Positions 32,727 through 44,560 are shown, counted from the first letter of the stretch. The stretch is DNA of 64,000 bases from Rana temporaria (GCF_905171775.1 NC_053497.1:34660764-34724763), one strand, 5' to 3'. Translations and numbers: made by a program. The notes: generated from the letters alone by a model not told the origin.

Positions 32727-33152
32727 AGGTCCCCAACGGTAGCCTGCAGAAGAACATCTCAAAGCTTTACCCCTCCCGTAATAGTTATTCTGCTAGCCCC
32801 CTTTTGTTCCCCTTCCCCCTCAGTAGAAGCGGGTACAATGCAGGGCTCTTGCAGACTGTCATTGTGAGCTGTCTCCTCGTACCTCATATGAGCAGACAGT
32901 TACACACTGACAGGAAGCATCAATGAACTACCTAGAGAGCTCAACAGCACCCTGGTGGTTCATTAAGAGCTACAAGCCGACAGCCAAGAGAGCTGTCAGT
33001 ACTTGTAGTTCTCACATTAACAGAACTCTGTGAATGAATTACGTGGCCAGGTGGGTGGAGCCCTGCATGGCAGCGTTTTTCTTAAATTGTGACAGCGAGT
33101 GCGGGTAGAAGATCCCCCACTCGCTGTCACACCGGGGATATGGGTGTAACAT

Positions 33153-33694
33153 TTAAAGCGGGGGTTCCCCGGTAATACGTTTTTTTTTTCAAGATGCTTC
33201 TGGCGCTCTTACCTTATATTATACGGTACTGGCGTGTCCTAATTTTATAGCTGCCAGCATTCCTATAATTTATTTATAAAATTCTGGGATGGACGCTTCC
33301 CTCTTGCTTGTGGGCACTCTGAAGCCCACAAGCAAATCCTTCCAGGATGCGGTGTCCCGCGCATGTGCAGTGTTGACGGCGAGTGGCCCCGTCAACACTA
33401 CACAGTTGCCATCACGTTGCTGTCACGTGACCCGCGAGATAATGCGGGATTACAGGATTACAGTACAGCGCGTCTCCTGGGAGTCTCGACACATCTCTCC
33501 CAGGAGACATCGCGCACGGCCGGGGAGAACTAAATACACGCCCACTCCCGCGGGGAATGAAACCCGGAAGCCACAGGAAAAGCTTCTGAAACAAGGTAAT
33601 GAATGACATACGGGGAAAAAAAACGATGGATACTACATAAGGCTGGTGGTGTTAGTAAGACGAACTTGATATTTAGGGTGAACCTCCACTTTAA
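33153..33694. mobile_element. Family D TTAA element (diverged)
   Basis: TTAA AGCGGGGGTTCCCC on the left and GGGTGAACCTCCACT TTAA on the right. Central paired words GTCTCCTGGGAG and CTCCCAGGAGAC. Confidence 0.75.
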
Positions 33695-33735
33695 CATGTT
33701 ATGAAAGATTAACTTGTGTTTTAAATTGCCTTCAG

Positions 33736-33841
33736 TTTAGTTATCTACAAGAAACATCCCCTCTTCAACCTGAGTGTTTCAAGGAGCATGGTGCCGCTTG
33801 TAGCGTTGTGGGCTCTGGGAACAACAGCAACTCCTTTAGTG
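33736..33841 (+). CDS. Weak candidate exon
   Basis: Plus strand: TTGCCTTCAG precedes, and GTAAGGTG follows, a 106-bp stretch. One frame reads FSYLQETSPLQPECFKEHG and on through SVVGSGNNSNSF, but another frame is also open. I do not recognise the product. It lies just after a family D element and opposite in strand to the other exons, so it may be chance. Confidence 0.2.
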
Positions 33842-34376
33842 GTAAGGTGTGTTCCCCATCAGGCCCACTTCTTTTGTGATTAACCTACCTACCTACCGAC
33901 CTACCTGAATCTGGTACACGTACACCAGAAAAAAGCTGTTGGGATTTTTGAATCTGGTGCGGCCCATTTTAGAGAGCCATAGAACCAGAAAACTATCAGG
34001 AGTGCTTCATTAAATTCTACTGTGTACGTTTTGGGTCATCATTAATTTATATCTTGCGCAGAGGAACTGAATATCTTTGTCTTGTAGCATGTGCTTTGTG
34101 TAAATTTAATTCCAACATACATCTCTGTTGTATTTGTATATGTGTGTGTATGTCAAGTACAGACCAAAAGTTTGGACACACCTTCTCATTCAAAGAGTTT
34201 TCTTTATTTTCATGACTATGAAAATTGTAGATTCACACTGAAGGCATCAAAACTATGAATTAACACATGTGGAATTATACATAACAAAAAAGTGTGAAAC
34301 AACTGAAAATATATTTCATATTCTAGGTTCTTCAAAGTAGCCACCCTTTGCAGCAGACACATCTCTAGAACTGTTA

Positions 34377-34799
34377 GGCCTGGTACACACGATAGGATTG
34401 ATCCGCGGATACGGTCCGCCGGACCGTATCCGCGGATAAATCCTCTGCGGATTTTAATCCAATGGAGTGTACACACCATCGGATCGAAATCCGCGCCGAA
34501 TTCCCATCGCGGTGACGTGTCATATAAGGATATCCACGCATGCGTCGAATCATTACGACACATGCGAGGGATGGGTTCGGACGGATCGATCCGGTGAGTC
34601 TGTACAGACCACCGGATCGATCTGCTGGTGCCGATTCCAGCGGATAGATTTGTAAGCATGTCTATAAATTTTTATCTGCTGGAATTCGGAAATATCCGCG
34701 GATAAATATCCGCTGGAACGTACACACCAGGGGATCTATACGCTGAAACCGATCCACTGAGATTTTTCAGCGGATGGATCCTCTCGTGTGTACGGGGCC
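34377..34799. mobile_element. Family A foldback (GATCCGCGGATA-type stem)
   Basis: Ends GGCCTGGTACACACG and CGTGTGTACGGGGCC; TTA left, TCA right. Stem words are ATCCGCGGAT in both orientations. Keeps CACGCATGCGTCGAATC and GCGGTGACGTG. Inserted in the Tc1 element between its left repeat and transposase. Confidence 0.85.
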
Positions 34800-34802
34800 T
34801 CA

Positions 34803-35389
34803 GGAGGAGACTGTGTGAATCAGGCCTTCATGGTAGAATATCTGCTAGGAAACCACTGCTAAAGAAAGGCAACACGCAGAAGAGACTTGTTTGGGCTAAA
34901 GAACACAAGGAATGGACATTAGACCAGTGGAAATCTGTGCTTTGGTCTGATGAGTCCAAACTTGAGATCTTTGGTTCCAACCCCCGTGTCTTTGTGCGAC
35001 GCAGAAAAGGTGAACGGATGGACTCTACATGCCTGGTTCCCACCGTGAAGCATGGAGGAGGAGGTGTGATGGTGTGGGGGGGCTTTGCTGGTGACACTGT
35101 TGGGGATTTATTCAAAATTAAAGGCATACTGAACCAGCATGGCTACCACAGCATCTTGCAGCGGCATGCTATTCCATCCGGTTTGCGTTTAGTTGGACCA
35201 TCATTTATTTTTCAACAGGACAATGACCCCAAACACACCTCCAGGCTGTGTAAGGGCTATTTGACCAAGAAGGGGAGTGATGGGGTGCTGTGCCAGGTGA
35301 CTACCTCTTGAAGCTCATCAAGAGAATGCCAAGAGTGTGCCAAGCAGTAATCAAAGCAAAAGGTGGCTACTTTGAAGAACCTAGAATAT
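34803..35389 (+). pseudogene. Tc1 transposase remnant (DD34E family)
   Basis: The frame carries RLVWAKEHKEW, then WSDESKLEIFG with the first catalytic-core Asp visible, VKHGGGGVMVWGGF, and QQDNDPKHTS with the second Asp. After TKKGSDGVL the frame breaks, and the far C-terminus (GDYLLKLIKRMPRVCQ) continues in another frame. The segment with the third catalytic residue, the Glu of the NPIE motif, is deleted. The N-terminal DNA-binding part is also missing. It cannot be active. Confidence 0.9.
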
Positions 35390-35552
35390 GAAATATATTT
35401 TCAGTTGTTTCACACTTTTTTGTTATGTATAATTCCACATGTGTTCATTCATAGTTTTGATGCCTTCAGTGTGAATCTACAATTTTCATAGTCATGAAAA
35501 TAAAGAAAACTCTTTGAATGAGAAGGTGTGTCCAAACTTTTGGTCTGTTCTG

Positions 35553-36526
35553 TATGTCTGTTTGGTTGGAGATGTTTGGGTGTTCTACCATGCCTGTCAG
35601 TATTTCATTATCCTTTTGAGCTAAATATACATTTTCTCCATGTAATTCATGTGTTTTGGTTGTTTTGTACATATGAGTATTGAGCAGTTTATGTGTATTT
35701 TTTGTAGTTATCAGTTCATTTATTTGTTCTGTGTGTGTTTGATGAAATATGTGTGTCTGTTTGTCAGTTGGTAGGTGGTTCTGCTATGATGGCGTGTATA
35801 CAGAAGGTTGGTTTGTATATATTTATACAAGTACTTCAGTCTTTGTAGAACATCTGTAAAAGCTATTGGGAGGGATATGTGCGGTAATGTCTCTGGGGAA
35901 AAAAAGTGTTGGGGCTGCCCTCAGCATCTGTATTCAGAATGTCATTGTTCAAGGGCTGCTGTGAAGAGTAATTGAAGTGGAGGCCCATTCCGCAAGAAAT
36001 GCGGTCGGTTTAGAAACTTTCACAAGCAGTGATAAGCTGGCTGTAGACAGAGACATTTTGAGCTGATTCCTGATAAACCAGATTCAATTAGAACCACGGG
36101 TGGTCCTGTTGGCACCCTGGCACACTACATCCTTCAGTCTGGAAATCAAAGGAGTTGGGTGAAAAACGAACGGAGGTTAAATCAAATCGGATGAAGCCAC
36201 TGTTCAGGTATTCTGGTAGCTTTGTGCGCCAGTTTGTCAGAATACAATAGCCAACAGTGCAGATTTCTTAATCCACGCTGTTTTGAAGGGAATGAGGAAT
36301 TAATAGAATTTTCTCAAAGTCTGTATAGCCAGCTTAAAAGACAATTATAGGGTACATAAAAAACAAACATACATACTCACTCCCTTACTACAGCATCCGT
36401 GGGACCGAAAGCTGAGCGATCACCTGACCATGTACTGAATACTGCAGGGGTATTGAATTAAATTCAAGGAGGACTGTTCAGCAAAATTCTCTTCCAGCCA
36501 AGGTCCAAATTTTTATGTTTGCATAG
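35553..36526. other. No recognisable feature
   Basis: T- and TG-rich non-coding sequence; no exon or repeat family recognised. Confidence 0.4.
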
Positions 36527-36528
36527 TA

Positions 36529-36827
36529 CAGGCATACCCCGCTTTAAGTACACTCATTTTACATACACTCGTATGTAAAGGGCCTCACAAGTACTGTACA
36601 GACATTTTGCAGTCACAGTAGAAGGAGCTGAAGCTCAGAGAGCATAGCCTGCCCTGTTCCAGTGTGCCCCTGACACCCCCACTACAGCCCCTGAGACCTT
36701 AACTACAGCCCCCTGATCCCCCCACTACACCCTAGACGTGAAAAAGGGTATTGTTTCACTTTAAGTACATTTTCGTTTTACATACATGCTCTGGTCCCAT
36801 TGTGTACTTAAAAGTGGGGTATGCCTG
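36529..36827. mobile_element. Mariner/Tc1-like MITE
   Basis: CAGGCATACCCCGCTTTAAG and GTGGGGTATGCCTG inverted ends flanked by TA on both sides. Confidence 0.8.
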
Positions 36828-36920
36828 TATATAGGTAGTTATTCTATGTCTACCAAAAAAATAAGCAATGTAAAATGTCTATAGCATTTCAATAATGTGT
36901 AATGTCAAATTTTAGTGTGC

Positions 36921-37400
36921 CCCCTACATCAGGTGTCCCCGTCAGAGTGCTCCCATAAATTAGGTCTCCCTATCAGAGTGCCCTCTTGCATTGAGTGCCC
37001 CCGCCAGAATGCCCCTTTACAGCAGGTGTCTCCATCAGAGTGTCCATGTATATCAGGTGTCCCTATCAGAGTGCCCATTTACAGCAGGTGTCTCCATCAG
37101 GGGCCTCTTACTGTACATTGAGTGTCTCCATTAGAATGTCCCTGTATATTAAGTGTCCCCATTAGAGTGCTTCCTTACATAAGGTGACCCTATCAGGAAG
37201 CCTCTTATGCATCAAGTGTCCCCACCAGAGTACTTTCTTTCATAAGGGCCATACGAATGCCCCCTTACATCAGGTTTCTCCATCAAAGTCCTATCTTACA
37301 TCAGGTCTCCCCATTAGAGTGTACCCTTACAACAGGTGTCCCCGTCAGAGTTCTGCCCTGTATCAGATGCCCCATCAAAGTGCTCCTTTACACCACTAGA
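36921..37400. repeat. 31-bp degenerate minisatellite
   Basis: About 15 units of the type CAGAGTGCCC + TTACATCAGG + TGTCCCCAT. Three consecutive units from 36955 are exactly 31 bp long. Frames through it are artefacts. Confidence 0.8.
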
Positions 37401-37860
37401 GAGGAGGGAGGGAAACAGAGCTAGGGACTGGCTGGCTGGCAGTCCAGATAGAACTGTCGCTCAGTCATGGTCTGGACCGCAGTCCACCATTTAGTGATGC
37501 CTGAAATAATGCAAGGAGTTTATTAAGTGCTCAATGTATATAGACATTGTGGTCATCATCTGGTGCAGCCACTTAAATCCTAGCTTTAATGTGTGAGGTT
37601 CATTACTAATCATACTTTTAAATCAGTCTTTTACCATGGAAGAATCCTTTAATTAATTTTCAGGTCTTGGCGAATACCTGCTAAAACCAATTCATCAGGT
37701 GTCAGTGGGAAAAACTCCCCTTATATTGGTAGTATTGTAGGTAAGTAAAAAAAATCGTAGGTGTCATGCCACTGGCTCTGTCAAGTGGCGTTGGCCTCGA
37801 AACTATGCAGGGACCATCAAATGGGAGGTCAATCATCCACAGCTTAGGAAACCCCTAGCC
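37401..37860. other. No recognisable feature
   Basis: Nothing supported. Confidence 0.35.
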
Positions 37861-38020
37861 CAGGGATATGCAATTAGCGGACCTCCAGCTGTTGCAAAAC
37901 TACAAGTCCCACCATGCCTCTGACTCTGGTTTCATGCTTGTGGCTGTCAGAGTCTTGCAATGCCTCATGGGAATTGTAGTTCTGCAACATTTGGAGGTCC
38001 GCTAATTGCATATTCCCGCA
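37861..38020. mobile_element. hAT-like foldback MITE
   Basis: CAGGGATATGCAATTAGCGG begins the left arm; the inverse CCGCTAATTGCATATTCCC ends it. About 45-bp arms include GACCTCCA and CTACAA/TTGTAG. No clear duplication. Confidence 0.7.
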
Positions 38021-38395
38021 TCTGGAGGAATCCTATGATATCAAAGGAACCCCGGCTGTGAATAGAACTGACCATTCAAGCATGCATATAATTATAAAGG
38101 GTGTTAGGGACAAATTATTATAGTGATGAAGCAAACCAATAACATACATAATAGCACACAGTCTTGTAGGTCACATTAGGACAGGAAGCATTTTAAAATG
38201 TACAGACTCTTTTGACACGTCTTTTCTTCCTCCAGCACTGAACAAAACAATACATAAAGTAAGCAGGATATATGTAATAAAACAATAACTCAAGAAACTG
38301 GTTAATGCAAACCTGTAGCCAGCCATGTCAAAACGAGAACACTGGCAACCTAGGTAATCAGAAAACACTTTTACTTACATCATTTAGTACTGTAT

Positions 38396-38816
38396 TGCCG
38401 TGTAACACACAATCGGAATTTCCGACAACAAATGTTCGATGTGAGCTTTTGGTCGGATATTCCGACCGTGTGTAGGCTCCATCGGACATTTGCTGTCGGA
38501 ATTTCCGACAACAAATGTTTAAGAGCTGGTACTCAATTTTTCCGACAACAAAAGTTGTTGTCGGAAAAAATTCCAATCCAATGCAATTCCGACGCACAAA
38601 AATCCTACGCATGCTTGGAATCAATTTGACGCATGCTCGGAATCATTGAACTTTTTCTCGGCTTGTCGTAGTGTTGTACGTCACCGCATTCTTGACGTTC
38701 GGAATTTCAGTCAACATTTGTGTGACCGTGTGTATGCAACACAAGTTTGACCCAACATCCGTTGGAAAAAAATCTATGGTTTCGTTGTCGGAAATTCCGA
38801 TCGTGTGTACGTGGCA
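38396..38816. mobile_element. Family A foldback (GAAATTTCC-type stem)
   Basis: Starts TGCCGTGTAACACACAATC, ends CGTGTGTACGTGGCA then TAA. Words TTCCGACAACAAATG alternate in orientation. Core GACGCATGCTCGG and GTTGTACGTCACCGCA is present. Confidence 0.85.
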
Positions 38817-39312
38817 TAATTCTGTTACTTGACTACGCTTCTTTCCACAAGTTTTATGAAACTTAGCCAGTCCAGGGCTGTAGCATGACAATGCAGCAGG
38901 GCAACTGCAGAAGACCTGGAAGCTAGTGTGAAGATCACTGGGGCACTGGTGTCTACTACAGTGCTTTTCAGCCTCCACTGGCATCCCACAGGTATGATAT
39001 ATGCATAATTACATTGGCCCATGCTGGACTAATGTAACTATGTAAAAAAGGTCATACCTGGAATTCAGCAGACCTGAACTGTGAAGCTCTGCCCAAAAAA
39101 AGCCTGGCAAAGGGCAAAGGCTAGTCACCGGTACTGCCTATGGTTTCCCTGCAGCTGTTCTTTTCCTTACAAAGGAAAGTCAGTGGGAAGAATGCCCCCC
39201 ACCTTACAATAGTGTGAAGAATGATCCCTACATTGGTGGTAAGTGGGAAAAATGCTCCTTACATTGGAGGGGGTAGGAATACCTGCACTTTATGTTAAAG
39301 TGCCTTTATACT
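38817..39312. other. No recognisable feature
   Basis: Nothing supported. Confidence 0.35.
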
Positions 39313-40309
39313 TTAACCACTTAAGCCCCGGACCATTTTGTTGCTAAATGCCCAGGCCAGGTTTTGCGATTCGGCACTGCGTCGCTTTAACAGACAATTG
39401 CGCGGTCGTGCGACGTGGCTCCCAAACAAAATTGGCGTCCCTTTTTCCCCACAAATAGAGCTTTCTTTTGGTGGTATTTGATCACCTCTGCGGTTTTTAT
39501 TTTTTGCGCTATAAACAAAAATAGAGCGACAATTTTGAAAAAAATGCAATATTTTTTACTTTTTGCTATAATAAATATCCCCCAAAAACATATATAAAAC
39601 ATTTTTTTTCCTCAGTTTAGGCCGATACGTATTCTTCTACCTATTTTTGGTAAAAAAAATCGCAATAAGTGTTTATTGATTGGTTTGCGCAAAATTTATA
39701 GCGTTTACAAAATAGGGGATAGTTTTATTGCATTTTTATTCATTATTTTTTTTTTTACTACTAATGGCGGCGATCAGCGTTTTTTTTCGTGACTGCGACA
39801 TTATGGCGGACTCTTCTGACAATTTTGACACATTTTTGGGACCATTGTCATTTTCACAGCAAAAAATGCATTTAAATTGCATTGTTTATTGTGAAAATGA
39901 CAGTTGCAGTTTGGGAGTTAACCACAGGGGGCGCTGTAGGAGTTAGGGTTCACCTAGTGTGTGTTTACAACTGTAGGGGGGTGTGGCTGTAGGACTGACA
40001 TCATCGATCGAGTCTCCCTATAAAAGGGATCACTCGATCGATGCAGCCGCCACAGTGAAGCACGGGGAAGCCATGTTTACATACGGCTCTCCTCGTTCTT
40101 CAGCTCCGGGGAGCGATCGCGACGGGGCGGCTATAAACGCGGCATCATCCCGGATCGCTCCCCGAGGCAAGCCGTCTGCCACACGCAGCGGGGGGGGCCC
40201 GATCGGACCCCCGACCCGCTAGAAGGCAGGGACATATATATACGCCCATCTGCCTGTACGTGCCATTCTGTGGACGTAAATAGGCGTGCGGCGGGCGTTA
40301 AGTGGTTAA
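39313..40309 (-). mobile_element. Family C 1-kb TTAA element, inverted relative of 31720-32726
   Basis: TTAA CCACTTAAGCCCCGG left and GCGTTAAGTGG TTAA right. Sequence order is the reverse complement of the copy at 31720. CpG-rich GGGGAGCGATCGCGAC hairpin near 40110-40165. Confidence 0.85.
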
Positions 40310-40403
40310 GCGTTCATGTGAAGATTTGAGGGGTTGGAAAGTGCTAAATGTTGTATTGGAGGGAATTCAAGACATCTGAGTGGTACATGAGAGGCTAAGC
40401 TAA

Positions 40404-40640
40404 TGCCCTGTACACACGGCCGTTTTTTTCGTCGGAATAAACTCGGATGTTTTTTTCCGGCGGAATTCCGCTCAAGCTGTCTTGCATACACACGATCACA
40501 CCAAATTCCGACCGTCAAGAACGCGGTGACGTACAACACTGCGACGAGCCGAGAAAAATTAAGTTAATGCTTCCGAGCATGCGTCAGAGAAACTGATTTT
40601 CCGATAGGAATTTTTTCCATTGGAAAAATGGAGAACCTTT
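40404..40640. mobile_element. Family A foldback, right half missing
   Basis: Begins after TAA with TGCCCTGTACACACGG and matches the 41126 copy to TTGGAAAAATGGAGAACC, then stops. Confidence 0.75.
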
Positions 40641-41125
40641 CTTTATATGATACAGGGATGGAGATTGTTTGTGATACCCTTATACATTTATTATACGTTT
40701 TTTTCCAGTGCTCTTTACTGCTATACCAATCATAGGTAGGGGCAGTGACACGCCTCCCAGTCACCTGCCCTCTACCTACTCATCAGCATTTATGTGCCTC
40801 TATTGAGGAGACTTTAAAAGTTTAGTTAGGACTGCAGTACACAGAGAGCCTTGGCGAGGCCTGCAGCTTAACCATGTATTTGCAAATGCGTGCAACTAAA
40901 CCTCTGTTTTTAATGTATACAGTTAGACAGTTGAATTTGGTTTGCTGTTTGGGTGGTAAGTTTGAGCCTGGTTATTATGTAAACAACTTTATTTATACTT
41001 ACTTATTGCTTAAAACGCATCTCATTTAAAGTCCCAAAACCCCCCCTTCTTTTATCCAACAACAGGGATGGAGGCGTATGTTTATCATATGCCTAAAGTC
41101 CCAAACCTATTTTTTTATAAGCTAA
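40641..41125. other. No recognisable feature
   Basis: Nothing supported. Confidence 0.35.
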
Positions 41126-41525
41126 TGCCCTGTACACACGAACGTTTTTTCCATCGGAATAATCTCGGATGGTTTTTCCGACGGAATTCCGCTCAAGCTG
41201 TCTTGCATACACACGGTCACACCAAATTCCGACCGTCAAGAACGCGGTGACGTACAACGAGAAAAATTAAGTTCAATGCTTCCAAGCATGCGTCAACTTG
41301 ATTCCGAGCATGCATGGTTTTTAGTGCGTTGGAATTCCATACAGACAAACTGATTTTCCAATAGGAATTTTTTCCGTTGGAAAAATGGAGAACCTGCTCT
41401 CTATCTAAGTCCGTCAGAAATTCAGACGGAAAAAGTCTGATGGGGCATACACACGGTCGGTATATCCGATGAAAAGCTCCCATCAGACTATTTCCATTGG
41501 AAATTCAGACCGTGTGTACGCGGCA
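41126..41525. mobile_element. Family A foldback (TTTTTCC/GGAATTCC stem), complete
   Basis: TAA at both sides; ends TGCCCTGTACACACG and CGTGTGTACGCGGCA. Carries GCGGTGACGTACAAC and AGCATGCGTCAACTTG. The best-preserved copy of this subfamily here. Confidence 0.9.
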
Positions 41526-42142
41526 TAAGCGATATGAAAAAGCTGATAAGAAATTAAGAAAAGGAGATGTCAGTGTGTGTGAACAGAAGGTAGGATTGGG
41601 GTGGTTTCTGGAGACTGTCAATGGTCTGGAGGTAAATAAAACCAGTTAAATGTCTAACAGAAAAAAGTATACATGCCTGAAGATTGATGCTTGAATTGGG
41701 CACTTCACTGCTTTCTGATCTAGGTTTGGTCAGCTCTTAACTACTTGGAGTGAGATAAATGTACATTATGACACTTATGCCAAAAAGAGTCATCCGCTGA
41801 CACATCCTAACTCTGACACATCACACTTCTATGGCCCATGCTTTATCACTGCTGAGGATATCATGTCACAAAAGGGTCCACCAAAAGACAAAGTCCACTA
41901 TTCTAAGTCACACAGGAGACAACTTTTACCTCTTCTTATCCTACGTACAATCCATTCATCATCTCACACCCTTCTCACTGCTGCACCTCCTCTACAACAA
42001 CAATCCACATTATGATGGGCATCCCTTGTCTGTGTCTCTCTTTACTGTGGAAAGTCTTAAGCCCTGTACACGTGATCGATTTGTCTGATGAAAACGGACC
42101 GATGTGGTGTGCTGGCGAATATGTTCATGAGCTTTAGTCTAA
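41526..42142. other. No gene; family A left-end fragment near 42060
   Basis: GCCCTGTACACGTGATCG near 42060 is a family A-like left end without a partner. Nothing else is recognised. Confidence 0.35.
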
Positions 42143-42351
42143 AGCCTCATACACACGATCGGATTTTCATCGGACAAATCCGTGGATTTTTGTCCGAAGG
42201 GCATTGGCCATGAACTTGTTCTGCATACAGACAGCAGAACTTTTTCAGCCAACATACAGTAAAATATGTTGTTTTTCAGTTCTTTAGTGCCACCCTTTGG
42301 GCAACTTCTGCTAATGTTGTCCGATGGAAGTCCGATCGTGTGTATGAGGCA
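42143..42351. mobile_element. Short family A foldback
   Basis: GCCTCATACACACGATCGG left and CCGATCGTGTGTATGAGGC right; stem word TTTCATCGGAC. About 209 bp and without the usual core, so an internally deleted form. Confidence 0.75.
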
Positions 42352-42393
42352 TATAGCACAAGCATTGGTGGCTGTATAGATTAATGCCATATA

Positions 42394-43122
42394 CAGGGCC
42401 GATCCTAGGCAGGGTGCACAGGGTGCATTGCACCCAGGCGCCTGCAGAGGTGGGGGCGCCAAAGTGCCAGAGTTCTCCCCTCCTTCTCTCCTTGTTTGTG
42501 TACTATGTCTGCAGTCTCTAACCGTCTTCTGTATCATGTCTGCAGTCTCTGACTGTCTTCTTTATCATGTCTGCAGTCTCTGACCGTCTTCTGTATCATG
42601 TCTGCAGTCTCTGACCATCTCCTGTATCATGTCTACCGTCTCTGACCGTCTCCTGTATCATGTCTGCAGTCTCTGACCATCTCCTGTATCATGTCTGCAG
42701 TCTCTGACCGTCTCCTGTATCATGTCTGCAGTCTCTGACCCTCTCCTTTATCATGTCTGCAGTCTCTGACTGTCTCCTGTATCATGCCTGCAGTCTCTGA
42801 CCGTCTCCTGTATCATGTCTGTAGTATGTCTGAGGGCTCTTTCTAACAGAATCTCTAACAGATCCCTCTCTGTGTCCATCAGAGAGGCCCCTCTCCAGGT
42901 CCCAATAAAGTACTCTGCTTCTCTTCCTGTATTTTGTTCATTGTTAAGAGATCATGGAAGGATCCCAGGGTAATTAAGTCTTCGTGGGGGAGCATCTCTG
43001 CGGTTGAGTCATTGCCATAGTAAAATTTTTAAAGGGGGGGAGTTAGTAAAACGACAACGCCCATGTGGGGGCGCCAGGAATATTTCTGCACCCAGGCGCC
43101 TGTGACCCTAGGATCGGCCCTG
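42394..43122. mobile_element. hAT-type element carrying a 31-bp minisatellite
   Basis: CAGGGCCGATCCTAGG and CCTAGGATCGGCCCTG ends. 8-bp duplication GCCATATA versus GTCATATA (7 of 8). Subterminal CACCCAGGCGCCTG at both sides. Confidence 0.9.
42502..42830. repeat. 31-bp minisatellite inside the hAT element
   Basis: Units of the type TCTGCAGTCTCTGACC + GTCTCCTGTATCATG, about 10-11 copies. Period 31 is confirmed between TGCAG at 42541 and 42572. Confidence 0.9.
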
Positions 43123-43600
43123 GTCATATAACCTGGTGCTGAATTTGGGTAATGTGAACAATACAACGTGCAGCAGGCAATATTTTAACAACCCTCCCAG
43201 CCTCCGCCACTGCTTTCTGCCTCCATAAATTTTCAAGGTGGACCTAAAGTGCAACTCCAGCCAATACTTTTTTTCTTGTTTTGGATAGAGCAGTGAAGAG
43301 TTACAACTTCTTTAGGGTTTTAATTGCTTTTCTTTCTCGTAGATATAACAGGATGTGAGAGTAAATCTCCAAGAAAAAGCTCACATTTTACAGGTATTAT
43401 CATCATTATCAGTAAACATTGCATAGTAAGAGTGGAACCAACTTTTAGCCAGGTGTCAATTGAAGAGCTATAGAAAGCCAGAGGGAATTTTAGCAAAGTT
43501 CTACCCAATTTCCTTTTAGGCTCGGTTCACACTGGAACCGGCTACGGATCGCACAGGAACGCTGTGCATCCCCATTCTCCGGTTCAGGGATGAATCGGGG
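43123..43600. other. No gene; fragment of a TTCACAC-type element at its end
   Basis: GGCTCGGTTCACACTGG near 43521 resembles the terminus of the element at 50793-51057. Otherwise nothing. Confidence 0.3.
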
Positions 43601-43884
43601 CAGGGGCGGACTGACCATTGAGGCACTCGGGCACTGCCCGAGGGCCCTATGCCACTAGGGGGTCCCATTAGGGTTGCCAGGCTCAGTAAAACCAGGGACA
43701 AAAAAAAACATTTTTTTTTACATCTGTCCATGATATGTCCGAAACCGACATGCTTTTGATGTGAAAATCCCAAGATTTTAACTGCCCGCCTCTGCACTAC
43801 CTCCTGGCATGGTGGCCATCTGTAAGCCCGGGGCCCCATAATCTTCTATTGCCCGGGGGCCCCATGAGTTGTCAGTCCGCCCCT
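43601..43884. mobile_element. hAT-type MITE (CAGGGGCGGACTG)
   Basis: CAGGGGCGGACTG and CAGTCCGCCCCTG ends. Flanks AATCGGGG and AATCAGGA match at 6 of 8 positions. Subterminal GCCCGAGGGCCC echo. Confidence 0.8.
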
Positions 43885-43933
43885 GAATCAGGACCGAATC
43901 TTTGCCTGAATTTGGCTCTGAAACGGAGCTAAA

Positions 43934-44242
43934 AGCCTTGTACACACGTACGAGTTTCCCAGCTGACTTTTTACCGCTGGGAAACCCGAGGGGAAAACCG
44001 TGAAACTGCTCGGTAACTTTTCCCCCCTACACACGACCGGGTTTCCCGACAGGAAAACTGCCATGAGAGCTTTGGTCGGGAATGCCGTCCGTGTGTATGC
44101 TCCATCGCAGTGTTTCCCATTAGAAAACTGGCGGGTTAAAAAATGCTGGGAATCATCCCGGCAGGAAAAAAGAGAGCTGGTTCCTGACGGAAAAATTGCG
44201 ATGGAGCATACACACAGGCAAATGCTGGTGGTGTGTACGAGG
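43934..44242. mobile_element. Family A foldback (GGGTTTCCC-type stem)
   Basis: GCCTTGTACACACGTACG left and GGTGTGTACGAGG right, with GGGAAAC/GTTTCCC words alternating. Short form; no clear duplication. Confidence 0.65.
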
Positions 44243-44445
44243 AAAAAGACGTACAGCATTTCTACGCAGTGTGTGCTGCAGTCGCCCCAGAGATATGTGA
44301 ACAGGCTCCATAGAGAGCTGGTCCATTTCTCCTGCTATGTGAATTGGATGCAGAGAAACTCGCATCCAATTCGCGTAGGTGTAAACCCAGACTCACAATA
44401 TAAAAGGAATACTAACAAGACAATACCACCAAGCTTAGATAATAT

Positions 44446-44560
44446 TGGGTTGATTTACTAAAGGCAAATAGACTGTTCACTTTTTCAAGTGTAGTTGCAT
44501 GCTACAAGTCCAGTTGCTCCAGAGCTTAGTAAATCCTCACTTTACAAAGGATACCCAATC
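44446..44560. repeat. Interspersed repeat with GGTTGATTTACTAAAGGCAA
   Basis: Left arm GATTTACTAAAGG and right TTAGTAAATC form a loose inverted pair, typical of a small foldback repeat. Confidence 0.4.

Larger units (their letters stand above)
34160..35552 (+). mobile_element. Tc1-like transposon, internally deleted
   Basis: Inverted repeats of about 200 bp begin CAGACCAAAAGTTTGGACAC and end with the inverse, bounded by TA. A family A foldback at 34377-34799 sits inside, and the transposase is incomplete. The right repeat carries a few extra terminal bases. Confidence 0.9.

Noticed and set aside
36921..37400. Possible CRISPR-like array of 31-bp units
   Set aside because: Units are contiguous and degenerate with no unique spacers, and the DNA is eukaryotic.
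42502..42830. Possible CRISPR-like array
   Set aside because: Head-to-tail 31-bp minisatellite without spacers.
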